Below are positions 1 to 5,895 of a stretch of DNA of 6,835 nt, piece after piece. How positions within the stretch are numbered: position 1 is the first letter of the stretch; every line of letters begins with the position of its first letter. The stretch covers positions 1 through 6,835 of the forward strand of contig JAPOZE010000548.1 of the NCBI GenBank assembly GCA_026706225.1, written 5' to 3'. The notes beneath the pieces are model-generated. The model saw nothing but the letters and a program-made list of their open reading frames with translations, had not been told where the DNA came from and did not search any database. This stretch comes from Acidobacteriota bacterium (GTDB taxonomy: Bacteria > Acidobacteriota > Terriglobia > Versatilivoradales > Versatilivoraceae). The position numbers were made by a program, and so were the translations under genes.

Positions 1-702
1 GCCGGCCGTGTCCATGAACCGATAGACCTTGCCGTTGCGGGTGGCTCGGGAATCGACGGCATCGCGGGTAGTGCCCGGAACCGGGGAAACGATGGAGCGG
101 TCTTCTCCCAGGATGCGGTTCAGCAGCGTTGATTTGCCCACGTTGGGCTTGCCCACGATAGCGACCCGAATCTCTCCGGGCGGCAACCGCTTGGAGCGGC
201 CGCCCCTGGGGAGGTGCTTGACCACCTCGTCCAGGAGGTCGCCCACGTTCAAGCCGTGGGCCGCGGAAACGGGGATGACCTCTCTCAGACCCAGCTCGGA
301 GAATTCCGAGGCATGGATCGCCTGGCCGGCGCTGTCACACTTGTTGACGGCCACCACCACCGGCTTGGAGCATTCGATCAGCAGCTTTCCCAGGGATTGG
401 TCGAGGGGAGTGAGCCCGGCGCGCCCGTCCACCACCAGCACCAGGACCTGCGACTTGCGGATGGCGGTCTCGGCCTGCTCGAAAATGAATCCCGGCATCG
501 GATCCCGATCGCCCGGGATCATGCCTCCGGTGTCGATGATCTCGAACTGCCGTCCGCCCCACTCGGCCCGGGCATTCACCCGGTCCCGGGTCATGCCGGG
601 CTCATTGCCCACCAGGGAACGCCTCTGCCCGCAGATCCTGTTGAACAGTGTGGACTTGCCGACGTTGGGGCGGCCGAGAATGGCAACGGTGGGCTGGCTC
701 AA
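1..702 (-). CDS. der: Ribosome-assembly GTPase Der (EngA), N-terminal 234 residues, cut by the window edge
   Basis: Der is an essential tandem-GTPase that acts in the cytoplasm on maturation of the 50S ribosomal subunit. The reverse-strand translation shows a complete first G domain: P-loop GRPNVGKS at residues 10-17, PGMTRD at 35-40, DTGG at 57-60, NKCD at 120-123 and SAAHG at 146-150. An acidic/basic linker follows. The second G domain then begins with GKPNVGKS at 184-191, PGTTRD at 209-214 and DTAG at 231-234, where the window ends. The double P-loop is diagnostic of Der. The second NKxD motif and the KH-like C-terminal domain must lie outside. The start is TTG at 700-702. An in-frame TGA lies 36 bases upstream with no ATG or GTG between, and the family begins just before the first P-loop. 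A weak GAAGG lies 8 bases upstream. The gene is transcribed divergently from the methyltransferase gene at 852. Confidence 0.97.
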   Translation of the reverse strand, partial: MSQPTVAILGRPNVGKSTLFNRICGQRRSLVGNEPGMTRDRVNARAEWGGRQFEIIDTGGMIPGDRDPMPGFIFEQAETAIRKSQVLVLVVDGRAGLTPLDQSLGKLLIECSKPVVVAVNKCDSAGQAIHASEFSELGLREVIPVSAAHGLNVGDLLDEVVKHLPRGGRSKRLPPGEIRVAIVGKPNVGKSTLLNRILGEDRSIVSPVPGTTRDAVDSRATRNGKVYRFMDTAG

Positions 703-737
703 GGGAATCGCCTTCGGAAGATCTCCGGATTTGCCTC

Positions 738-743
738 AGTATA
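738..743 (-). promoter_or_regulatory. Possible -10 element for der
   Basis: Read on the minus strand this is TATACT, five of six matches to the sigma70 -10 consensus. It lies 35 bases before the TTG start of der, which gives a plausible short leader. No good -35 hexamer is seen 16-18 bases upstream, so the call rests on the -10 and its placement alone. A perfect 8-bp palindrome, CATTAATG (747-754), sits immediately upstream and could be a binding site, but palindromes this short arise by chance. Confidence 0.3.
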
Positions 744-781
744 CCGCATTAATGGGGGTGCGACCCGTCTCGGACATCGAC

Positions 782-787
782 TACAAT
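782..787 (+). promoter_or_regulatory. Possible -10 element for the methyltransferase-queC pair
   Basis: TACAAT matches the -10 consensus at five of six positions and lies 65 bases before the TTG start at 852. It would place a transcript start near 794. No convincing -35 is present. The predicted leader contains a small stem, CGGGG (802-806) with CCCCG (814-818), with a 7-base loop. Both are weak signals in a GC-rich sequence. Confidence 0.22.
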
Positions 788-851
788 TCCGTTGATGGGA
801 GCGGGGCAGGGTTCCCCGGTCCGCGGTTGGAATGGCTGAGAGAAAACGACT

Positions 852-1400
852 TTGAGCCGAAAGAGCCTTGACATCGGTTGCGGCCGCTTCAAGCTTCCCG
901 GAAGCATCGGCCTGGACCTGGTGCCGCTGGAAGGGGTGGACGTGGTCCACGATCTGGACCGCTTCCCCTATCCCTTTCCCTCCGATTCTTTCGACCACGT
1001 TCGGATGTCCCACGTGGTGGAACACATCCAGTCCATCGTTCGCACCATGGAGGAAGTTCATCGCATAGCCCGCGCCGGTGCCCTGGTGGAAGTGGTCACG
1101 CCCCACTACACCGACACCTCCTCCTGGCAGGATCCCTCCCACCGCTGGCACCTCAACAGCCGCTCCTTCGAACACTTCGAAGAGGCGTCCCGGACCAACT
1201 ACTATTCGAAGGCCCGCTTTTCGGTGGAACACTCCGAGGTCAAGCTGCTCAAGCTCTACCGCTACCTGGGCTTCGAGTTCCTGATCAACCTGCAGAACCG
1301 CAGTCCCCGCTACCGCTTCCTGAGAAAGTTCTGGGAACAGTACCTCTGTACCCTGATCCGCGGAAAAGTCATGTCCTTCCGGCTGCGCGTTCTGAAATAG
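852..1400 (+). CDS. Small class I SAM-dependent methyltransferase-like protein
   Basis: This is a 182-residue protein with a reduced Rossmann methyltransferase pattern. The SAM-binding motif I LDIGCG is at residues 6-11, followed by the acidic strand end GLDL at 20-23. The segment FPSDSFDHVRMSHVVEHI (42-59) matches the SFDxVxxxHVxEHI stretch of the Methyltransf_11 group. Motif I begins almost at the N-terminus, as in short methyltransferases often found in surface-glycan clusters. The usual GG of the KPGG turn is replaced by ARAGA (about 74-78). The substrate is unknown. The start is TTG: an in-frame TGA lies at 837-839 and no ATG or GTG follows before motif I. A GAGAGA tract about 10 bases upstream is a modest Shine-Dalgarno. 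The gene lies 28 bases before queC on the same strand, so co-transcription is likely. Membership of the methyltransferase fold is fairly secure; the reaction is not. Confidence 0.85.
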   Translation: MSRKSLDIGCGRFKLPGSIGLDLVPLEGVDVVHDLDRFPYPFPSDSFDHVRMSHVVEHIQSIVRTMEEVHRIARAGALVEVVTPHYTDTSSWQDPSHRWHLNSRSFEHFEEASRTNYYSKARFSVEHSEVKLLKLYRYLGFEFLINLQNRSPRYRFLRKFWEQYLCTLIRGKVMSFRLRVLK

Positions 1401-1428
1401 CCGGCCCGAGCTCCCGGAGACCCGACTG

Positions 1429-2112
1429 ATGAAGAAAGAACTGGCAGTGGTGCTGGTGAGCGGGGGCATGGACAGTTGCGTCTGTGCGGCCATGGCGCTG
1501 CAGGACTACGAGGGGGCCTTCCTCCACGTCTCCTACGGGCAGCGTACCGCCCGGCAGGAACTGAGAGCCTTTCATCGAGTCGCTGAATTTTACGGGACGG
1601 AGAATAAGCTGGTGTGCGAGCTTCCCCACCTGGGCCGCATCGGAGGATCCAGCCTGACCGACACCGGCATGGAGGTCGAAGAGGCCGACCTGGAGCGCCG
1701 GGAGATTCCCAGCAGCTATGTGCCCTTTCGCAATGCCCACTTTCTCTCCATTGCCACCTCCTGGGGCGAGGTGCTGGGCGCCCGCTCCATATTCATCGGG
1801 GCCGTCTTCGAGGACAGCTCGGGGTACCCGGACTGCCGCCCCGAGTACTACCGGGCCTTCAACCGCCTGATCGAGGCCGGAACCCGCCCCGAGACCCGCC
1901 TGGAGATCCGGACACCGGTCATCCGGATGAAAAAGTGTGAAATCGTAGCCGCCGGACTCAGGCTGGGTGCTCCCCTCCACCTGACCTGGTCCTGTTATCG
2001 GGACGGGAACATCGCCTGCGGGCGGTGCGACAGTTGCGCCCTGCGCAGAAGAGGATTTCGCGAAGCCGGCGTGGAGGATCCCACCCCCTATCTCAACGCG
2101 GAGAAAACCTAG
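1429..2112 (+). CDS. queC: 7-cyano-7-deazaguanine synthase QueC
   Basis: QueC uses ATP and ammonia to convert 7-carboxy-7-deazaguanine into preQ0, the precursor of queuosine in the tRNA wobble position. It is a cytoplasmic enzyme. The 227-residue length is normal for the family. The PP-loop ATP-pyrophosphatase motif SGGMDS is at residues 11-16. The YGQR signature is near residue 36. The conserved block SGYPDCRPE is at 131-139. The four zinc ligands are C189, C197, C200 and C203 in the pattern C-x7-C-x2-C-x2-C. All expected key residues are present. The ATG start has GGAG 9 bases upstream (1416-1419). It follows the methyltransferase gene by 28 bases. No other queuosine genes (queD, queE, queF, tgt) are in the window. 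A preQ0 role in DNA modification is possible in principle, but no dpd-type partner genes are seen. Confidence 0.96.
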   Translation: MKKELAVVLVSGGMDSCVCAAMALQDYEGAFLHVSYGQRTARQELRAFHRVAEFYGTENKLVCELPHLGRIGGSSLTDTGMEVEEADLERREIPSSYVPFRNAHFLSIATSWGEVLGARSIFIGAVFEDSSGYPDCRPEYYRAFNRLIEAGTRPETRLEIRTPVIRMKKCEIVAAGLRLGAPLHLTWSCYRDGNIACGRCDSCALRRRGFREAGVEDPTPYLNAEKT

Positions 2113-2182
2113 CCCAGGGGACACTTTTGCGGTAGAGTTCATGCAAAAAGGAACGCTTGGGAAGCAGGCAGAATCCGTCGCT

Positions 2183-2188
2183 GGAGGT
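2183..2188 (+). promoter_or_regulatory. Strong ribosome binding site fixing the TPR-protein start
   Basis: GGAGGT lies 4 bases before the ATG at 2193. It decides the start in favour of this ATG over an in-frame TTG at 2157, which lacks a comparable site and would add 12 residues ahead of a clean signal peptide. Confidence 0.75.
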
Positions 2189-2192
2189 TTCC

Positions 2193-3260
2193 ATGATCAC
2201 AAAGATGCGCGCCCTACCGACCTTGGCCATGCTGGCCGTCGCAACCCTGCTGTTGCCGGCTCCCCTGTCGGCCCAGAGCTCCCTCTCCGGAGAGGTCATC
2301 GGCGAGGATGGACAGCCCCTGGAAGGGGCCGTGATTTCCCTGGACCGAATCAAGGTTGAAAAGAACTACCAGGTCAAGACCGACAAGCAGGGGCGCTATT
2401 TTATCGGGGGACTTTACCCGGCCTTCTACAGGGTGACCCTGGCCATCGAAGGCCAACCGGTAGCCAATTACCAGGAGTTTCGGATCAAGCTGGGAAACGA
2501 GAACACGCTGGACTTCGATCTGGCCGAAATCAGAAAGCAGGCCCTGGCCCAGTTGAGCGACGAGGAAAGAGAGGCCATGGAGCAGGAGCGCAAGCGCAGG
2601 GAAGCCGCCGAAAAGAAGTTCACCAGCATGAAGTCGGCTTTCGACGAGGGGCGCAAGCTGTTCATGGCCAAGAACTACGAGGGGGCCTCGGTGGCCTTCA
2701 AGAGGGCTTCGGAAATCGACCCCAAACAGCACGTGGTTCACGGCAACCTGGCCATTTCCTACCAGAGGCTGAGGAAGTACGACCAGGCCATCGAGGCCTA
2801 CAAGAACGCCCTTGCCGCTCTGGCCGACAGACCCGATCCCCTGGCGGAGTCGGAGTACTACTTCAATATAGGCCTTGTCCACGGTAACAAGGGTGATGCC
2901 GACCTTGCGGTGGAGGCCATGGAGAAGGCGGCCGAGCTCGACCCCGGCAGGGCCGGACAGGCCTTCTACAACCTGGGCGTGGTGTTGAGCAACAGCGGCA
3001 AGAACGCGGAGGCCCTGGAGGCATTCAAGAAGGCCGTCGAAGCCGATCCGAAACACGCCAACGCCCACTATCAGATCGGAATGGGCCTGGTAGCCACGGC
3101 CACATTCACTGCTGACGGCAAGACGATTCCCGCGCCGGGCACCGTCAAGGCCTTCGAGAATTACCTGCTGTATGAGCCCGAGGGAAGGTTCGCCGCGCAG
3201 GCCAAGGCCATGATTCAAACTCTCTCGGCCAGCGTGCAAACGGAATTCAGCGAGGAATAG
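2193..3260 (+). CDS. Secreted carboxypeptidase-regulatory-like domain and TPR repeat protein
   Basis: The protein has 355 residues. A signal peptide spans residues 1-27 (basic MITKMR, hydrophobic core, likely cleavage after PLSA). A CarboxypepD_reg-type beta-sandwich follows at about 31-110: it opens with LSGEVIGEDGQPLEGAVIS and includes the TDxxGRYFIGGLYPAFYRV strand pair. A charged helical linker rich in E, K and R lies at about 112-142. Helical repeats then run from about 146 to 330, with canonical TPRs at about 180-213, 219-252 and 255-288 (ending AELDPGR and AEADPKH-like), preceded by a degenerate unit at 146-179 ending SEIDPKQ. The predicted location is the periplasm or cell surface, as a protein-interaction scaffold; no enzymatic motif is seen. 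This domain pairing is common in Acidobacteriota. The gene starts 80 bases after queC, and I see no clear promoter in that gap, so read-through from queC is possible. It converges with the minus-strand gene at 3291-4100. Confidence 0.9.
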   Translation: MITKMRALPTLAMLAVATLLLPAPLSAQSSLSGEVIGEDGQPLEGAVISLDRIKVEKNYQVKTDKQGRYFIGGLYPAFYRVTLAIEGQPVANYQEFRIKLGNENTLDFDLAEIRKQALAQLSDEEREAMEQERKRREAAEKKFTSMKSAFDEGRKLFMAKNYEGASVAFKRASEIDPKQHVVHGNLAISYQRLRKYDQAIEAYKNALAALADRPDPLAESEYYFNIGLVHGNKGDADLAVEAMEKAAELDPGRAGQAFYNLGVVLSNSGKNAEALEAFKKAVEADPKHANAHYQIGMGLVATATFTADGKTIPAPGTVKAFENYLLYEPEGRFAAQAKAMIQTLSASVQTEFSEE

Positions 3261-3290
3261 CGGTTGGTCAGGCGAGGAAGAAGCCGGGGC

Positions 3291-4100
3291 TCAGCTCTCC
3301 TTGAACTCCACTCCGTCCACCACCCAGTCCAGGCTGCCTCTATGGAGGATCAAGGAGGCTTCCAACCTTTGGAACCCGGTCTCGCCGCTGGCGGCCAGAT
3401 AGATGGTGGTCCCCATGGCCATGCGATCGGGTTCGGTCTGAACCAGCGAGGTGACCTCAAAGGCGACGTAGGCCGGATCTTCCGAGCCCAGCAGGAATTC
3501 GCTCATCACCCCCTGATTCTCGAAACGGCTCTGAAACCCCTGGGTCAGCAACTGGCTGGCCGCTTCCACGTTGCGGTCGATCAAGTGCCTCATGAATCGC
3601 TTGGCCACCATCATGGCGAACTTGGCCCGCTTCTCGCTGGCCACGTTGAAGGGCATGATGGGCCGGCGGGGATCGGATCTCAGAAACTTGATATCTTCGG
3701 CCAGCCATCCGCCCCTGAACTTTACGAACCGAATCTGCTCGTTGACCCGGCTGCTCACCTGGTTGTTGAGATCGACCCAGGTGCTTTCCACCGAGACCTG
3801 GAACTTGTCGCCGCCTACATCGAAAATGGCGGTGGGACTGAAGTTGAAGGCGGCGATCCGCCCGCTGCGCACCCGGATGGAGAGACGTTTCCCGCGCAGA
3901 TAGCGCTTCTCCAACCCGGCCGTCATGAGTTTGCGGGCCTGGACGTTGTGCCGTAGCGTTCTGGCGGCCATGAAAGCCTTCACCACCTCTACCTTCGAGG
4001 TGTCAGGCGAACCTTGGGGCAGTGCCGGGACCGCAGACATCCAGGCCAACGCAACCCCTAGACAAGCCAGGCAATGGACACCGGGGATTCTCGTCTTCAA
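3291..4100 (-). CDS. Secreted protein of unknown function with two tandem NTF2-like-looking units
   Basis: I do not recognise this 269-residue protein as a named family. A signal peptide spans residues 1-26 (MKTR, hydrophobic core, cleavage after AVPA). The mature part falls into two similar units, about 37-140 and 163-267. Each opens with a helix of the form VxKxFM (39-44 and 165-170), then a hydrophobic helix ending LMTAGLEKRY or LLTQGFQSRF. Each continues through beta strands and closes with a Trp-containing strand pair (GGWLAEDIKF at 130-139; SLDWVVDGVEF near the end). Helix-then-curved-sheet with this terminal motif resembles NTF2/SnoaL-like or DUF4878-type lipid or ligand-binding folds; that is inference from pattern alone. 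The start is TTG at 4098-4100, supported by an excellent GAGGAGGT 4 bases upstream and a proper signal peptide. It is convergent with the TPR gene (30-base gap) and divergent from cysE. Confidence 0.82.
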   Translation of the reverse strand: MKTRIPGVHCLACLGVALAWMSAVPALPQGSPDTSKVEVVKAFMAARTLRHNVQARKLMTAGLEKRYLRGKRLSIRVRSGRIAAFNFSPTAIFDVGGDKFQVSVESTWVDLNNQVSSRVNEQIRFVKFRGGWLAEDIKFLRSDPRRPIMPFNVASEKRAKFAMMVAKRFMRHLIDRNVEAASQLLTQGFQSRFENQGVMSEFLLGSEDPAYVAFEVTSLVQTEPDRMAMGTTIYLAASGETGFQRLEASLILHRGSLDWVVDGVEFKES

Positions 4101-4104
4101 CGCT

Positions 4105-4110
4105 ACCTCC
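4105..4110 (-). promoter_or_regulatory. Strong ribosome binding site for a TTG start
   Basis: On the minus strand the sequence reads GGAGGT, within GAGGAGGT, 4 bases before the TTG at 4098-4100. It is as strong as the site of the TPR gene and is the main evidence that TTG is the genuine initiation codon here. Confidence 0.72.
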
Positions 4111-4251
4111 TCGCAAGCTGAGGGGTACGGATCCTGTGCGAAATCCTAGTGTACCCCGAATGGCGGCCGGATTCATCTCCCCGTGGTTCTTTTCGGGTGG
4201 CGGGAGGGGAGAATGGAGCATTTCGGCACTAGCCGTCACCGGCCCTCCCAA

Positions 4252-4280
4252 TTGACTTCAATCGGGTTTTCCGCTTAAAT
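4252..4280 (+). promoter_or_regulatory. Sigma70-type promoter for the cysE transcription unit
   Basis: TTGACT (4252-4257, five of six matches to TTGACA) and TTAAAT (4275-4280, four of six matches to TATAAT) are separated by exactly 17 bases. They lie in a locally AT-richer patch of the divergent intergenic region. Transcription would start near 4287, giving a leader of about 94 bases before the cysE ATG. This is the best promoter candidate in the window and would serve cysE, the DUF1080 gene, the methyltransferase gene and bioA. Confidence 0.55.
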
Positions 4281-4330
4281 TGCGGGGTCAAGAGGCTCCT
4301 GGTCAGGGAATTTTTGGACAACCTTGCCGG

Positions 4331-4363
4331 CTGGGCGCGGAGCGGTCGGCGGCCCAGTGGGCC
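4331..4363 (+). promoter_or_regulatory. Overlapping inverted repeats in the cysE leader
   Basis: CTGGGC (4331-4336) can pair with GCCCAG (4352-4357). Alternatively GGCCC (4351-4355) can pair with GGGCC (4359-4363) around an AGT loop. The two stems share bases, so they exclude each other. The second ends 17 bases before the cysE ATG, close to the weak ribosome site. The arrangement could modulate translation, but it does not match a riboswitch class I know, and short GC stems are frequent in such DNA. Confidence 0.22.
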
Positions 4364-4380
4364 TGCATGCGGAACCGAAC

Positions 4381-5202
4381 ATGAACCTGCTCAAACAGGA
4401 GGCTGTCGGCAGCGACACCGTCTGGCGGGATATCCGTGAGGACGTCTCGCTGGAGGCTGCCAGGGAACCCATCCTGGCCAGCTTTCTGCACTCCACCGTG
4501 CTCAACCACCAGAGCCTGGAGGACACGCTCAGCTTTCATCTCGCCGCCAAGCTGACCAGTCCCAGCCTGTCTCCCATGCTGATTCGGGACGTCATCGACG
4601 AGGCGCTGGCCGACAGCGCGTCCATTCGAGCCGCGTTCCGGGAGGATCTGAAGGCCTTCCGCGACAGAGACCCCGCCTGCAACAGCTACGCCGAGCCTCT
4701 GCTCTACTACAAGGGGTTCCATGCGCTCCAGTCCTACCGGGTGGCCCACTGGCTGTGGACGCACGAGCGCCACCAACTGGCGCTGCTGCTGCAGAACCGG
4801 ATTTCGGAAGTCTTCGGGGTAGACATTCATCCGGCCGCCCGCATCGGCAAGGGGGTCTTCATCGATCATGGGACGGGCGTGGTCATCGGCGAGACGGCCG
4901 TGGTCGACGACATGGTCTCCATGCTGCACGCGGTGACGCTGGGAGGAACGGGCAAGGAAAGCGGAGACCGGCATCCCAAAGTCCACCGCGGGGTCTTGAT
5001 CGGCGCCGGCGCCAAGATCCTGGGGAACGTGCACGTGGGCGAGGGCGCCAAAGTCGGAGCGGGCAGCGTCGTCCTGGCCGATGTTCCACCCCACTGCACC
5101 GTCACCGGGGTTCCGGCCAAGGTGGTGGGATGCCCCGACGTGGATGAGCCGGCGGTCGAGATGGACCACCAGATTCCCGAAGACACCCGCCTTCATCCCT
5201 GA
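4381..5202 (+). CDS. cysE: Serine O-acetyltransferase CysE
   Basis: CysE transfers acetyl from acetyl-CoA to L-serine, giving O-acetylserine, the committed step of cysteine synthesis in the cytoplasm. The protein has 273 residues and aligns along nearly its whole length with the E. coli enzyme as I recall it. The helical SATase N-terminal domain covers about 1-105 (for example PILASFLHSTVLNH and a YKGFHALQSYRVAHWLW block). The left-handed beta-helix of hexapeptide repeats starts at about 146. The catalytic pair corresponds to D148 (VDIHPAA) and H163 (IDHGTG). GDRHPK (195-200) carries H198, and GAGAKILGN and GAGSVV repeats follow. The ATG at 4381 is preferred over an in-frame TTG at 4324 because the extra 19 residues are unlike the family; the Shine-Dalgarno is weak (CGGAAC). 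The C-terminus ends RLHP, about 5 residues shorter than E. coli CysE and without its terminal isoleucine. Confidence 0.96.
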   Translation: MNLLKQEAVGSDTVWRDIREDVSLEAAREPILASFLHSTVLNHQSLEDTLSFHLAAKLTSPSLSPMLIRDVIDEALADSASIRAAFREDLKAFRDRDPACNSYAEPLLYYKGFHALQSYRVAHWLWTHERHQLALLLQNRISEVFGVDIHPAARIGKGVFIDHGTGVVIGETAVVDDMVSMLHAVTLGGTGKESGDRHPKVHRGVLIGAGAKILGNVHVGEGAKVGAGSVVLADVPPHCTVTGVPAKVVGCPDVDEPAVEMDHQIPEDTRLHP

Positions 5203-5223
5203 AGCACTCGGCGAAAATCCACC

Positions 5224-5885
5224 ATGAAACGTACGGTCCTTGTCCTCCTGATGGTCGCCGGGCTGGCCTGCGGTCGTTCATCGGCTCCGGAGCCGGGCTT
5301 CGTGCCGCTGTTTGACGGCAAGTCTCTTCAGGGTTGGCAGCCGGTGGGGAAGGTGGGCGAGGGCTACCTGGCGGAGGACGGGGTGTTGATCTGTCCCGCC
5401 GAGGGCGGGGGCAACCTCTTCACCGAGCGGGAGATGCGGACTTTGTCCTGCGCTTCGAGTTTCGCCTGCAGGAAGGCTCCAACAACGGCGTCGGCATCCG
5501 GTCTCCACTGGTTGGGGATGCCGCCTACCGGGGATTGGAAATCCAGGTCCTCGACAACCATTCACCCCAATACAAGGACAAGCTCCGCCCGACCCAGTAT
5601 CACGGATCGGTCTATGACCTGGCTCCTGCCAGGCGGGGTTTCCTGAAACCGACGGGCGAGTGGAACCAGGAGGAGATCCGCGCAGTGGGCCGGCAGATCA
5701 GGGTCACCCTGAACGGGACCGTCATCGTCGACTTCGACCTGGATTCGGTGACCGACCCCGAGGTCCTGGAGAAACACCCTGGAGTGGCCCGAAGCAGCGG
5801 CCACATCGGATTCCTGGGGCACGGGACCAAGGTCGAGTTCCGATACATACGAATCAAGGAGATTCGCCAAGAGTCTCGACTGTAA
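5224..5885 (+). CDS. DUF1080 / 3-keto-disaccharide hydrolase family putative lipoprotein, interrupted by a one-base frameshift
   Basis: Read as join(5224..5433, 5433..5885), the product is a 220-residue protein of the PF06439 family, whose characterised members cleave 3-keto-glycosides. The first frame gives an export signal (residues 1-15) ending AGLAC, a possible though imperfect lipobox at C16. It continues with the family opening [13 protein letters not shown] and [10 protein letters not shown]. The second frame continues exactly where the family does: [23 protein letters not shown], the [10 protein letters not shown] strand, [35 protein letters not shown], and the closing GHIGFLGHG and [11 protein letters not shown]. 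Without correction the first frame ends at 5646 in unrelated sequence (140 residues). The second frame alone is open from 5334 to 5885. The gene lies 21 bases after cysE and 10 bases before a methyltransferase gene. A sugar-processing role at the cell envelope is inferred from family only. Confidence 0.88.
5425..5440 (+). other. Frameshift site in the DUF1080 gene
   Basis: The reading is GAG CGG GAG in the first frame and GAT GCG GAC in the next, sharing the G at 5433. Adding one G (GAG GAT) would restore a continuous [11 protein letters not shown] reading that fits the family without gap or insertion. The event is therefore a loss of one base, either real or an error in the sequence. No slippery heptamer precedes it. 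Confidence 0.82.
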
Positions 5886-5895
5886 CAGGCTGCCA

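Noticed and set aside
29..871. Long plus-strand open frame of 280 codons
   Set aside because: It lies antisense to der, whose reverse translation contains all expected GTPase motifs; the plus-strand product is rich in R, S and P with no recognisable family.
2214..3239. 341-codon minus-strand frame antisense to the TPR gene
   Set aside because: The plus strand has a strong ribosome site, signal peptide and clear TPR periodicity; the antisense frame is open because of GC-biased third positions.
3261..3290. Bidirectional terminator between the convergent genes
   Set aside because: The 30 bases contain no stable inverted repeat and no T-run on either strand.
3264..3956. 230-codon plus-strand frame over the secreted duplicated-domain gene
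   Set aside because: The minus-strand gene has a signal peptide, an excellent Shine-Dalgarno and internal repeat structure; the plus frame has neither a credible start nor a pattern.
4101..4380. T-box or SAM riboswitch upstream of cysE
   Set aside because: I see no T-box antiterminator motif (TGGNACC-type), no SAM-riboswitch core, and no strong terminator before the gene.
4303..5196. 297-codon minus-strand frame over cysE
   Set aside because: CysE on the plus strand is recognised along nearly its full length; the opposite frame has no domain pattern.
5400..5436. Programmed -1 frameshift in the DUF1080 gene, suggested by the GGCGGGGGC run
   Set aside because: In the zero frame this is GGC GGG GGC, not an X-XXY-YYZ heptamer, and a shift there would replace the conserved NLFTERE segment; the family reading changes frame only at 5433.
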